Below, piece by piece: positions 6,649-15,565 of a DNA stretch of 46,604 bases. The stretch covers positions 1-46,604 of the IMG/VR virus record IMGVR_UViG_3300046517_000307. One strand, given 5' to 3'. Position 1 is the first letter of the stretch. Each line of letters opens with the position of its first letter. This stretch comes from a virus. Both the position numbers and the translations under genes were made by a program. The notes below the pieces were generated by a model that saw only the letters and a list, made by a program, of their open reading frames with translations, ran no database searches and was not told where the DNA came from.

Positions 6649-9600
6649 GCGGATTCCTCTTGTGTTTGCATGACGACCGGCACGATTGAGCATCGGCAGT
6701 TTGGATGCACGGGCGGCGCATCGTCGCCACTTGGAAAAGGCGCATCTAATGCAAGTTCGCCAGCGTCGGCATTTTCCTGGCATTCTTCCGACACTAAATC
6801 ATCTTCCGCGGTAATCCATTCCTTGCCTTGCACGACGCCGCTTGCCTTGTAACCCTCAAGCGCGCCGCTATTTGCCGCCATTTGCGTTTCGGTGCGCGCA
6901 ATCATCATCGCGCGCGAATCGCTAAATGCATAAGAGTCTTGCAACGAAGCCGCAATTTTGTCGTTGCTCCAACCCTCTAGCATTGCTTGCTCAACCGTGG
7001 CGCGGATACCGTCGCGCGTGCCTTCGGTAATCTGCCATTCCGCATTCGGGTTTTGGATCAATTCACCCGCGGCGTTAATGCGCATGCCGACCATTTCCGC
7101 CGAGCGCTCTTTGCCGTAATCAAGCGCATATTCGTTGACGACGTTCGCAACCTCTTTGCGCGCGGTTACGTCAATGCCGACCTGATCCAATGCGGCATAA
7201 GCGCCATCGCTTGCAATGGCGGCGAGCGTGTCGTCAATCTCCCCGACAAGCGCAACCCATTGGTTAAAGTCGATGCGCGCAATGATTTCGTCAAGCGCAA
7301 GCAATTCTTGATCGTCGGTCTTTGCCTTGGCGTAACCGTGCGCGCGCATCAAATCATGTATTTGCTTTGCAATGTCTGCCACCTGCGAACGCAGGAATTT
7401 AGCGACGTCACGCGTAAGCATCGCGCGCGCAACGCGAATCGCTTTGCGTTTGGTGAAGTCGCGCGCTGCGGTAACGCGCTTTTCTACGTCGTTGGAAATG
7501 GTCGGCGACGCGGCAAAGGTGACGGCGGCAACGGCGAGCAGGGCGCGGAATTCCTCAAGCTCAAAATCGCGCTCAATGAGCGGCTTCGGATCAAGCGGAA
7601 CAAGCCGCGACAGCGAATCGCGTTGCAGCGGCGCGGCGCCATCCGGCGCAAAGGCAGCGCCCCCGGCGAAGGCGACGGCCCCCGCGGCGACACGTTGCCT
7701 GGCGAGCGGCGATTGGCGAAGGTACGGCGACAAGCCGCCGGAACCAACCGCCGCCGTCGGCGCCGCTTCGGCGTCGAAGGCGCCCGACCCGGCAAAGGAA
7801 ACCGCGCCCGCCGACGCTTGGCTTGCCCCTTCGGCGTCGAATACCCCATGCCCGGCGAACGCAACGGCCCCGTCGGCGAGCGCCAGGCCCGTCGGGGTGA
7901 ATTGGCCCACGCCAAGGAATTGCGCGGCGCCTGTGGCCGTTTCCGCCGTCTGTGCGTCGAATGCGCCCGCTCCGGCGAACGCCGCCGCGCCGATGGCGAG
8001 CGCTTGCCCGTCGGCAGCGAATGTGCCATTGCCCGCGAACGCCGCGAAGCCTGCCGCGAATGCTGCGCCGCCGAAGGTCGCAACCCCGGCGCCCGATGCC
8101 GTAAGCGCGCCGTCGGCATGCGCCGCACCCGCTGCGGCAAAGGCGCCCGCGCCATTGAAGGCGCCGACCGCCTGCCCCTGTGCCGACGTTGCGCCGACCG
8201 GGGCGAAGGCGCCAACGCCGTGCGCCGTTAGGCTCGCCGCGGCATTTTCGTGCCCAACCGGGGCGAAGACGCCGACACCGGAAGCGGCGAGCGCGCCATC
8301 GGCGTGCGCGGCACCGGTTGCGGCGAATGCTCCGACGCCAGCAAAAGCAACGTGCCCGCTTGCCAATTCGCTGCCGTGCGGCGCGAATGTGCCGGAACCG
8401 GCACCCGTCCACGATGCCCGCGCCAATTCGGCAGCGGCACCGGCAAACGCACCGGAACCGGCGAAGCTTACATGCGCGCCCGCGCGCGGTGCGAAGGCGC
8501 CGACGCCCGCGAAGTTGGTATGCGCCGCGGCATTTTCATGCCCGATTGCAGACAGCGCACCGACGCCAGCGAACGCAACATGCGCACCGCCGCGAACGTT
8601 GAATGCGCCAGCACCGGAGAATGCGACTTGCCCGGCATCATTCTCGCGCGCGACGAACGACGTTGACCCGACGCCATGAAATGCGACGACGCCGCTGGAG
8701 AGCAAACGCCCAACCGCCGACAGCGAACCGATGCCAGCGAAGTTTGCATGCGTCGTGGCATTTTCATGCCCAACCGGTGACGCGCTGCCGCTTCCTGCAA
8801 AAGCAACGTGCGCGCCTGCCTTCGGTGCGAACGCTCCGCTTCCCGCCGCCGTAAGATGCGACGCCGCAAGCTCGCGCGCAACAAAGGACGTTGATCCTAT
8901 TCCCGCGAATGCAACATGCGCGCCCGCATGCGGAGCAAACGCACCGGAGCCGGAGAACGCAACGTGGGCGCCTGCCTTCGGCGCAAAACTACCCGCACCC
9001 GCTGCGGTTAGATGCGAAGCGGCATTCTCATGTCCGACCGGTGCGAATGAACCAATGCCAGCGAACGCGACATGCGCACCCGCCTTCGGCGCAAAACTTC
9101 CGACGCCAGCATAGGCAACGGCGCCGGTAACATTGCCGCTTCCAAATACATAAACGTTAGCATTTAGATAACTGCCGCCTGGAATTTGCGCCTGTGCAAT
9201 GAATGTGCCCGACGCATCGTAATAGCTTGAACCAGGAATCTGCCGCGCTACGGTAAACGCCACCGGCGCCATGCTGCCTGTGCCCGCGAATGCAACCGCG
9301 CCGCCCGGTTGGATTGCTTGACCGACAAAGCTTGTTGACCCGGCGCCGCCAAAGGCTACGCTGCCGCGGCGCGCCGACACGCCAGCGAATGACGCCGCCC
9401 CGACGCCCGCAAACGCCACATGCCCGGCGCCCTTTGGCGCAAACGTTCCCGCACCGTGGAATTGCACCGACGATGCTGCTAATTCTTTTGCGGCGAAGCT
9501 CGTTGATCCGACGCCAGAAAATAGAACCTTAGCGCCGCCATTCGGCGCCAATGCTCCGCTTCCGGCAAACGCAACCGCGCCCGGCGGTGCGAAGTCGGAT

Positions 9601-10211
9601 GTTGCGATGGTGTATGCGCTGCCGACGCGAAAATCAATATCTTGCGTCGTACCAGAACCGCCCGAAGTTATTTCAACGCCGACGTTTACAAAAAGGTATT
9701 CATTGTTGAGCGTCTTAACCGCGCCCGGCGACCATGTGATCGTTACGGTCGTGTCTGCGCTGGTGGAAAGGTTCGCGCCGGTCGCGGCAGATGCAACGCG
9801 CGCGCTTGTTAATTCTGTGGCGCCCGTACCGTTCGCATTCGCGGAACGCCATACGCGCACGGCAAGCTTGAGGCGTCCGGTATATGCCGCCGTAACCGAG
9901 CGAATGCCAAAAGTAAGCGTCCAATTGGTATTCGCAAAGTTACCCGTGATCGTGTTTTCCGAGCGCCAACAATCGCCAACCGTCTGCGACGGCGCGGCAC
10001 TCGGTTGTAACGTCGTGCCCCATGTACCAGCGTTGCGCGCAACCTCTGTGCCGCCGTTTTGCAAGCATGATTGCGCGATGGCATTGGAATCGGCAACCCA
10101 TCCGGTTGTCGTCGTTGCGGTTGTCGGCGCGCTGCCGCCATCCTGCAATGAACGATGCAGCGTTGCGCCGCTTGGCACCGCATCTTTAAAATAAAAGGTT
10201 TTAACCGCCAT
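6645..10211 (-). CDS. Giant fusion: fibre-like domain + repeat array + SPP1 gp7/Mu F-like minor head protein
   Basis: 1188 residues. ATG 10211 overlaps the upstream stop (TAATG). Residues 1-205 form a beta-rich domain (starts AVKTFYFKDAVPSGATL). From about 205 to 850 there are about 31 imperfect 17-20 residue repeats of the form VAFAGxGxFAPxG. The last 325 residues are helical and end with the head morphogenesis signature of the gp7/Mu F family: ARTETQMAANSGAL near residue 1104, KEWITAEDD, a Cys, and HPNCRC near 1169. gp7/F proteins bind the portal inside the prohead, and some are ejected with DNA. The usual family length is 250-500, so about 860 residues are added in front. Whether the repeats lie inside or outside the capsid is unknown. 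Confidence 0.85.
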   Translation of the reverse strand: MAVKTFYFKDAVPSGATLHRSLQDGGSAPTTATTTTGWVADSNAIAQSCLQNGGTEVARNAGTWGTTLQPSAAPSQTVGDCWRSENTITGNFANTNWTLTFGIRSVTAAYTGRLKLAVRVWRSANANGTGATELTSARVASAATGANLSTSADTTVTITWSPGAVKTLNNEYLFVNVGVEITSGGSGTTQDIDFRVGSAYTIATSDFAPPGAVAFAGSGALAPNGGAKVLFSGVGSTSFAAKELAASSVQFHGAGTFAPKGAGHVAFAGVGAASFAGVSARRGSVAFGGAGSTSFVGQAIQPGGAVAFAGTGSMAPVAFTVARQIPGSSYYDASGTFIAQAQIPGGSYLNANVYVFGSGNVTGAVAYAGVGSFAPKAGAHVAFAGIGSFAPVGHENAASHLTAAGAGSFAPKAGAHVAFSGSGAFAPHAGAHVAFAGIGSTSFVARELAASHLTAAGSGAFAPKAGAHVAFAGSGSASPVGHENATTHANFAGIGSLSAVGRLLSSGVVAFHGVGSTSFVARENDAGQVAFSGAGAFNVRGGAHVAFAGVGALSAIGHENAAAHTNFAGVGAFAPRAGAHVSFAGSGAFAGAAAELARASWTGAGSGTFAPHGSELASGHVAFAGVGAFAATGAAHADGALAASGVGVFAPVGHENAAASLTAHGVGAFAPVGATSAQGQAVGAFNGAGAFAAAGAAHADGALTASGAGVATFGGAAFAAGFAAFAGNGTFAADGQALAIGAAAFAGAGAFDAQTAETATGAAQFLGVGQFTPTGLALADGAVAFAGHGVFDAEGASQASAGAVSFAGSGAFDAEAAPTAAVGSGGLSPYLRQSPLARQRVAAGAVAFAGGAAFAPDGAAPLQRDSLSRLVPLDPKPLIERDFELEEFRALLAVAAVTFAASPTISNDVEKRVTAARDFTKRKAIRVARAMLTRDVAKFLRSQVADIAKQIHDLMRAHGYAKAKTDDQELLALDEIIARIDFNQWVALVGEIDDTLAAIASDGAYAALDQVGIDVTARKEVANVVNEYALDYGKERSAEMVGMRINAAGELIQNPNAEWQITEGTRDGIRATVEQAMLEGWSNDKIAASLQDSYAFSDSRAMMIARTETQMAANSGALEGYKASGVVQGKEWITAEDDLVSEECQENADAGELALDAPFPSGDDAPPVHPNCRCSIVPVVMQTQEESA
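7650..9590. repeat. In-frame tandem repeat array (about 31 units of 51-60 bp)
   Basis: The DNA shows recurring blocks such as gcgccngccttcggcgcaaa, gcgaacgcaacatgcgc and attttcatgcccaacc at irregular spacing, which correspond to VAFAGxGxFAP-type protein units. Some units alternate in type (KAGAH, GHENAA, STSFVARE), which suggests that pairs of units were duplicated together. Copy number is likely to vary between relatives, and assembly from short reads could have collapsed units. Confidence 0.85.
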
Positions 10212-11488
10212 TACGTCACCGTCATTTTCGGGTCAACGTAAACGGTATAACTAGCCTTCGCCAGTTTCACCGAAGCGATAAAAAAGCCTTTGAGTTGCGG
10301 CGTAAACGTAACACTAAGTTTTTGCTTGTTCGGGTTGCTGATGCCCGTCGTTGTCCATGTTGCCGAGCTTGAGGCAAGCGTTGAACCTGACGCTAACGCA
10401 TCGGGCGCGCTTGTCGCAAGCGTGCCCTGTGGGTTTCCGCTCGCGCCGTAATATTCAACCTCAAGCCATATTTCGTTGTCTTTTAATCCCGTTACGCTAT
10501 CGTGCAGGAATTCGACCGTCACGGTTCGCGCGCTTCCGGTCGCATCATTCCAAATGACGAATTCGCCCGTTTGCAGCGCGCCAACGGGGAAAATTGTGCC
10601 CGCAACCGAAACGGCTTTCCATGACAGCGGCGTGATGCCATCGGTTGCGCCGCCGGTTCGAACAATCGTTATTTCGCTGTATACGTCACCCCATTGCGTT
10701 TCACGGTGCAAAACGTAATTGGTTCCAGCCGAGTCGCATGACATCAACTGCACGATATTCGGCCCGCTATTCGTTACCGACGTTCCGCTTATTTTTCCCG
10801 TCCATGACGACGGCAGTTTGATATTGCGAAGCGTCAAGCGCATACCCGTAGAGGTCGCGCTATTTATGTTCGTTGTCGTCGCAGCATTCGACAAATCTAT
10901 TGCTTCAAGCGTGCCGCCAACCGACGTTGTGCCGAGCAAATCTGTCGGGTTGGTTCCGCCCGCCAACAAACTGCCCCCAATCCAGCGCCACAATTGATTG
11001 CCCGAGATAAATTGCCCCGCCGCCGAAAATTTCACGGTGCAATTAAGCCATGTCGACGTGTTCGGCGTTATGGTTGCCGTGCCGGTGCCGGTCAGTTGAA
11101 ACGAACATTGCTCCATCAAACTTCCCGCGCCACACGTTAGCCCAGCCGCCGATGTGCGCCCCGCTTGAAACGTAATGCCATAGACGTAAACCGGTACGGT
11201 GCTTATCGTTAAGCCAACGTTACCGGAGAACGTCACGACCGCGCCGGTTGCAATCGTCGCCGGGGGCGCGCCGCTTGACTTGTCCGCGCAGATGCATTTA
11301 AGGGCAACACCAAACCATGTTACCGTTAACGTATCCGTTTCGGTATGTACGCTTGAAACGTAAATGACATCCCCGGCGCCGAGCGTTACCGCCGTCGTTA
11401 GCCCGTCAATGGACGTCGAAGCCTTCGCCCATGTATCAAATGGCGAAGTGTCCGAACCAACGGTGCTATCGACGTAATAAGTGGTCAT
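10211..11488 (-). CDS. Beta-helix-like virion protein (pectate-lyase-like fold candidate)
   Basis: 425 residues, ATG 11488. It begins TTYYVDSTVGSD followed by short repeating beta strands with ladders of Asn, Thr, Gly and Val (ITFQAGRTSAAGLTCGAGSLMEQCSFQL, VTNSGPNIVQLMSCDSAG split over turns), the usual look of right-handed parallel beta-helix proteins used as tailspikes, depolymerases or head fibres. A C-terminal beta-sandwich follows (LSVTFTPQLKGFFIASVKLAKASYTVYVD). It is translationally linked (TAATG) to the repeat-containing minor head fusion, so the two may form one surface structure. Enzyme activity cannot be read from the sequence. Confidence 0.6.
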   Translation of the reverse strand: MTTYYVDSTVGSDTSPFDTWAKASTSIDGLTTAVTLGAGDVIYVSSVHTETDTLTVTWFGVALKCICADKSSGAPPATIATGAVVTFSGNVGLTISTVPVYVYGITFQAGRTSAAGLTCGAGSLMEQCSFQLTGTGTATITPNTSTWLNCTVKFSAAGQFISGNQLWRWIGGSLLAGGTNPTDLLGTTSVGGTLEAIDLSNAATTTNINSATSTGMRLTLRNIKLPSSWTGKISGTSVTNSGPNIVQLMSCDSAGTNYVLHRETQWGDVYSEITIVRTGGATDGITPLSWKAVSVAGTIFPVGALQTGEFVIWNDATGSARTVTVEFLHDSVTGLKDNEIWLEVEYYGASGNPQGTLATSAPDALASGSTLASSSATWTTTGISNPNKQKLSVTFTPQLKGFFIASVKLAKASYTVYVDPKMTVT

Positions 11489-11501
11489 TCGACCGCCCGT
11501 A

Positions 11502-11915
11502 TTACCCTATGCGCGCCGTGCCGAGCATGGTTGCGGCACCGACCGCGATGATTTCCGGCGTCGGCACATGGCGCAGCGCCATCGCTTCGACCACATCGGC
11601 GAGCGTTGCCGCCGCGCAATGCGGGTCTTTTAACACTTCGTTGAGAATCGCTTGATAGTCGGAATTCAACCGCGCCGAATACAGCACGGCGGATTTGTCT
11701 ATTTTGTCGCGCAGCAAGTCGACGTTAACGCGCACTTTCGCTTCCTGGCCGCGCAATGCAAGGTCAACGTGCCATGCGGTAATCTTGAATTCCGGCGGCA
11801 ACCATGTGTTGACGACATCGGCGATGGATTGACAGTCGCCATTTTCGCGGGCTTCGTTCGCCGCCCATAGCTTGAAAATCAACGCGCGTAGGAGTGCGAT
11901 GCCTTCGCTATTCAT
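11502..11915 (-). CDS. Hypothetical helical protein of the head module
   Basis: 137 residues from ATG 11915, preceded by GGGGA at seven bases; a GTG at 11939 would add eight residues but would run over the upstream protease stop. The protein is helical and charged (LLRALIFKLWAANEARENGD, VRVNVDLLRDKIDKSAVLYSARLNSD) with one TAWHVDLALRG segment. No family is recognised. It lies between the reprolysin-like protease and the beta-helix protein. An accessory or chaperone role is possible, with no direct evidence. Confidence 0.7.
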   Translation of the reverse strand: MNSEGIALLRALIFKLWAANEARENGDCQSIADVVNTWLPPEFKITAWHVDLALRGQEAKVRVNVDLLRDKIDKSAVLYSARLNSDYQAILNEVLKDPHCAAATLADVVEAMALRHVPTPEIIAVGAATMLGTARIG

Positions 11916-11929
11916 TTCCCATTCCCCTT

Positions 11930-13321
11930 TTATTTGCACTTGCCGCTATTGCCGCGCGGCGTGCATGTTGGCTTTGCAATCCAATTGACCGACGTTTGCG
12001 CCGTGCTACTCGTTGTGCCGTTGCTCGCCGTCACCATGTAAGTAACGGTGCCGACGGTTGCGTTGGTCGTGTTGCAATTGCTCGTTGTGCTAAAGCAATT
12101 CGTCCAAACGTAAGCGGTCGGCGAACCGGCGCACACGGCAGAAAGCGTTACCGTCGTGTTGACCACGGGCGAAGCCTTGTTCGGCGACAGCGTGCACGAC
12201 ACGGGCGGCGGCGGCGGTGCGGTCGCGCTGCGGAAATTGGCAACCGTTACGGCGTTGCCGTTGAGCGTGCGCACGTTATCCGCGGTCGTTGCATTCCCCA
12301 TCGGGTCGGCGGGCGTGCCATACGTTGCAAGCGGATTCGAAAAGTATTGCAAGCGCGTGCCGCCGCATTGCGTCGGGTACGCCATGACGGTGCGCCAGGC
12401 TTCGGCGCAATCGACCCAACCATGATTAACGCCCGGCGTGGAATCCACGAACATATCGTGCCTGGCGCCGAGCAAGTGCCCAAGCTCATGCGGGAACGAA
12501 AGGTTGCCGACGGCGCACCCGCGATTGATAACCGACCACGCGATGTTGACGTTCGGGCCGATGCCGTAGGACATGCCGCAATATCCGCCGGATTCTTCGA
12601 CGTACATGGCAACAAGGTCGGCATAATGCGCATTGCGCAACGATGCAACGCCGGGGTCGGCAGCAAGCCAATTAACGTCTGCGGTTTGGTCGCCTAGTTC
12701 GTCATGCGCGACTTGCGCCGAATAGGCGAGATTGAAGCGAAACGAAATGCCGCTGTTGGCGAACACTTGATTGCTTACGTCAATCGCGTTTTGTATCGCC
12801 GCGCCAATGCCCGCACCCGCTGCCGCCGCGGTTTGGTTGGAGTACAGCACCATAACGTCAATTACGGCGCCAGTATCGCCGTGCACATCGGCGGGCGCCG
12901 CCGCTGGCGCGACATGATCCAGCGTGTCCGCCTTGCCGTCGGGAAAGCCTTTCGGGTCAAGCTCCACAAGCGTTTGCTTACCCTTCGCATCGGTGCGAAT
13001 CTCATATGTCGGGTCGCTACCCTTCGTGCCCAAATAGACGTAACCGGACACGACGCCATCCACCGACGTAAGCACCGCGCGCCCGCCTGGATAGCCTTGC
13101 ACCGTGCCAACCCAAGTAAAATTGCCCGCCTTGCGATGGTCGACATGGTGCAAATGCAGGGTGAGCGCGCCAACGGTAAGCTTCGCCGCCGGGCGCGCTT
13201 GATCCAACACGACCGCCGCGGGCGTTGAGCGCTTGACGCCGTGGTTGCGTTCGTAATCTTGCGCGAACACCGGCAACGCAAAGCCGAGCGCAAGCAACAG
13301 CGTGGCGGCGCGTTTCATCAT
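11930..13321 (-). CDS. Secreted reprolysin-like (M12) metzincin metalloprotease with Ig-like tail
   Basis: 463 residues. ATG 13321 (or the next codon, 13318) follows GAGG. A Sec signal peptide occupies 1-20 (VFA/QD). Residues of about 21-150 look like a propeptide (LHLHHVDHRKAGNFTWVG). The catalytic domain has HELGHLLGARHD with ligands His278, His282 and His288, catalytic Glu279, Asp289 after the third ligand, and a Met-turn at Met313 (TVMAYPTQC), as in adamalysin/reprolysin peptidases. Several cysteines should form disulfides. A short Pro linker (369-373) leads to a C-terminal Ig-like domain (374-448). It is the second secreted metzincin in this operon and is not a recent copy of the M11-like one, since sequence and Met-turn context differ. 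Target unknown. Confidence 0.9.
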   Translation of the reverse strand: MMKRAATLLLALGFALPVFAQDYERNHGVKRSTPAAVVLDQARPAAKLTVGALTLHLHHVDHRKAGNFTWVGTVQGYPGGRAVLTSVDGVVSGYVYLGTKGSDPTYEIRTDAKGKQTLVELDPKGFPDGKADTLDHVAPAAAPADVHGDTGAVIDVMVLYSNQTAAAAGAGIGAAIQNAIDVSNQVFANSGISFRFNLAYSAQVAHDELGDQTADVNWLAADPGVASLRNAHYADLVAMYVEESGGYCGMSYGIGPNVNIAWSVINRGCAVGNLSFPHELGHLLGARHDMFVDSTPGVNHGWVDCAEAWRTVMAYPTQCGGTRLQYFSNPLATYGTPADPMGNATTADNVRTLNGNAVTVANFRSATAPPPPPVSCTLSPNKASPVVNTTVTLSAVCAGSPTAYVWTNCFSTTSNCNTTNATVGTVTYMVTASNGTTSSTAQTSVNWIAKPTCTPRGNSGKCK

Positions 13322-13322
13322 G

Positions 13323-13763
13323 TTATGCCTCGGTAAACGTGGTTGAAGTGGTCAACTGTGGCGTTACGCCCGTGGTAACGGCCAGGTTCGGCGAGATAGG
13401 CCCGAAGTAAAGATTCACGCCAGCGCTTGCCGTGTTGTCGGTGCCAAGCATTGCGTATGTTTCCGTTTCGGTTCCGCTTGACGCCGCCGGGAAGCTACAC
13501 GTTGCAACCAACGCCGACGATTGCGCACTTGCTGCCGTAAAGCCGCCGGTCGTGCGCGCAATGGCAACGCGCGCATAAGAACCATAAGCCGCTTCGGTCG
13601 TCGTCTGATTCGATGCTGCCGAGAGCGTGCCGGTCGACAACCCCATAATCAGATTGGTAAGCGGTGTTCCCGTGTCGTTTACCGCGATGCCCGTCCACGT
13701 TGTTGCGTTGAGCAGGAGCTTGAGAAAATTGTTAATGGTCGTGTTGCCTTTGCCGGTTGCCAT
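13323..13763 (-). CDS. Small virion protein of the Gp80-like family
   Basis: 146 residues, ATG 13763 with GAGGAG upstream. The pattern ATGKGNTTINNFLKLLLNATTW, followed by a LIMGLSTGTLSAASNQTTTEA block and YGSYARVAIARTTGGF, is common in proteobacterial phages, in proteins annotated as tail fibre or Gp80-like. The C-terminal half is beta-rich and Thr/Ser-rich. Here it sits between portal and protease, so a head-surface or decoration function is equally possible. The family resemblance is fair; the function is not established. Confidence 0.72.
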   Translation of the reverse strand: MATGKGNTTINNFLKLLLNATTWTGIAVNDTGTPLTNLIMGLSTGTLSAASNQTTTEAAYGSYARVAIARTTGGFTAASAQSSALVATCSFPAASSGTETETYAMLGTDNTASAGVNLYFGPISPNLAVTTGVTPQLTTSTTFTEA

Positions 13764-13768
13764 GAGCG

Positions 13769-15565
13769 TTACTCCTCAATTTTTGCTACTAGATGCCCGT
13801 GTTCATCGCGCGATGCGGTGACGGTTCGGGGTTTGGGGGAATCGAATTTTGCGTGTACGGTCGTCGGCCCGACATCCACAAAGACATCGGCTTGCTTCAT
13901 TTCCGGCAACGTGACGTTGACCGGCGGCGATGTGACGTTGACCGCCGCCGGGGCGATATGCACTTGCGGCGCTTCGACGGTAATGTTGGCGGGCGCTTGC
14001 TTCACCGCCGCAATAAACTTTTCGAAGCGCGCTTCATCTTCCTTTTTCGCTTCCGGCGTCGGCCCTACGACCGGGGCAGGCTTCGCCGCCTGCATCGCCA
14101 GGGCATGATCGTTTTGCGCCTGTTGCTGTTCATCCGGCAACACGGTTGAATTGGCCGCGGCGTTGAACGTTGCGACATCCATTTGCGCGCGCATGTCCGG
14201 CTTCATCGGTTCATCGCCGCGCTTTTGCCGGATTTCGTCAGGGTGATAAATCTTCGCTCCGACTAGCGCAACATCAATCGTCGCTTGATCGGTCGGCGCA
14301 ATCGGGTCGTCTTGCTCCCACTTAAAGCACAAATCAGGATAACCGAATTTGTACGCAATGACATCGTTAAGCAGGTTCGTGATCCAACGCAACACAGGCT
14401 CAAGGCCTTGCTGCGTCGCCGTTTCTTGATGTGTCTGCGCGGTCGCACGATTCATTTGCCGGATAAACGGCGTCGGCGAAACGCTAAACGCGAAACAGCA
14501 AATGCGCGTCAACCATTCGTCATATTCATCTTTGAGCGCTTTTTCCTTTGTGTCGAAAGGCTCAACACCCTTTGGCACGAACATGCTGCCGCGGCGATTC
14601 TCAAGGTTGCCGCGCAGCATGGATTCCCAATACAACGAAAACTTTGCGATTTGGTCGGGGTTCCATGTTTCGGGAACCTGGAAAATCAAATCGGGCGTGC
14701 TGCCGTTTGTGAAATACGACAGTTGATAAAACTGGCGATGCAATGCGATGTTTACCGTTGTTACGATTTGCTCAACCGGCGAGTAACCGTAAATGCGGTC
14801 GACGCGCACGTTGCGCGGACGGTAGAACAATTCCGGCATCGGTTGCCCGTATTCGTCAAGCGGCAACGGCGTGCCCTTCGGCGTCGCAACGACGTAATCG
14901 ACCGCGGGCAATCCCTTAATGACTTCCTGATAGGCCGGGCCTTCGTCGGGCATCGGCGTGCGCCCGTCGTCGGTAATGACGCGCTTGATGGTCGCGCCGT
15001 CGATGACTTGCAACCCGAACAAATCGCCGCCGCGTGTTGGTTGGCAATACAGGCTCACCGCATCCAACACGAACAACTGTTCCAATACCATGCGCATCCA
15101 ATCGTCCCAAACGTGGTAACGGTCGGGGCGTTCGAAAAACTTTTGCACTTCATCGCAACGCGAATCGCGCTCTTGCGTGTCGTCTTTGGGCGCAATCGTC
15201 CATTCTTGCGCGGCGACTTCATCCTTGCGCGTTTCAATGATTAGGCGCAACACATCGAAGCCGTCGGCCATCGACTTTAGTTGCGCAAAGCCGATTGCTT
15301 CCTCGCCGCGCGGCGTTATGCGGGTGTTGTATCCGGTCGGGTAATCGAACGCGCGCCCGAGCGCGTCGGCTTGCGCTACGGGGTATAGCGGATTCTGCGG
15401 CGAGAAAAACGCCGTTGGCGAGTTAACGCCGCGAATCGTATACGACCCGTCAAGGTTCAACTTGATGCGCGGCTTACCCGTGCCCGCCATGCTGCCAGCG
15501 CGCAGCAACGCCGGGTCAACCGGCATGGCGTTGGGGTTCGTTTGCGGGTTGCTGCCATTCGCCAT
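13769..15565 (-). CDS. Portal protein
   Basis: 598 residues, ATG 15565. It follows terminase by a few small genes. Portal features are visible: AFDYPTGYNTRITPRGEEAIGFAQL near the start, RLIIETRKDEVAAQEWTI, an EVQKFFERPDR helix, VRVDRIYGYSPVEQIVTTVNIAL, and the stem region ENRRGSMFVPKGVEPF, then SPTPFIRQMNRATAQTHQETA. The C-terminus is long, alanine/glutamine-rich and then valine-rich (ITVEAPQVHIAPAAVNV), probably exposed in the prohead interior. It forms the dodecameric DNA channel at the capsid vertex and should contact the gp7-like protein. Confidence 0.93.
   Translation of the reverse strand: MANGSNPQTNPNAMPVDPALLRAGSMAGTGKPRIKLNLDGSYTIRGVNSPTAFFSPQNPLYPVAQADALGRAFDYPTGYNTRITPRGEEAIGFAQLKSMADGFDVLRLIIETRKDEVAAQEWTIAPKDDTQERDSRCDEVQKFFERPDRYHVWDDWMRMVLEQLFVLDAVSLYCQPTRGGDLFGLQVIDGATIKRVITDDGRTPMPDEGPAYQEVIKGLPAVDYVVATPKGTPLPLDEYGQPMPELFYRPRNVRVDRIYGYSPVEQIVTTVNIALHRQFYQLSYFTNGSTPDLIFQVPETWNPDQIAKFSLYWESMLRGNLENRRGSMFVPKGVEPFDTKEKALKDEYDEWLTRICCFAFSVSPTPFIRQMNRATAQTHQETATQQGLEPVLRWITNLLNDVIAYKFGYPDLCFKWEQDDPIAPTDQATIDVALVGAKIYHPDEIRQKRGDEPMKPDMRAQMDVATFNAAANSTVLPDEQQQAQNDHALAMQAAKPAPVVGPTPEAKKEDEARFEKFIAAVKQAPANITVEAPQVHIAPAAVNVTSPPVNVTLPEMKQADVFVDVGPTTVHAKFDSPKPRTVTASRDEHGHLVAKIEE

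Noticed and set aside
6987-8679. Two long + strand open frames (414 and 435 codons) opposite the repeat fusion
   Set aside because: They are antisense reflections of the repeat-coding strand, with Arg/Gly- or Ala/Pro-rich low-complexity translations and no start signals or context.
7650-9590. Possible CRISPR-like array of spaced repeats
   Set aside because: The repeats are imperfect, of varying length, have no unique spacers of constant size and are all in frame within one protein.
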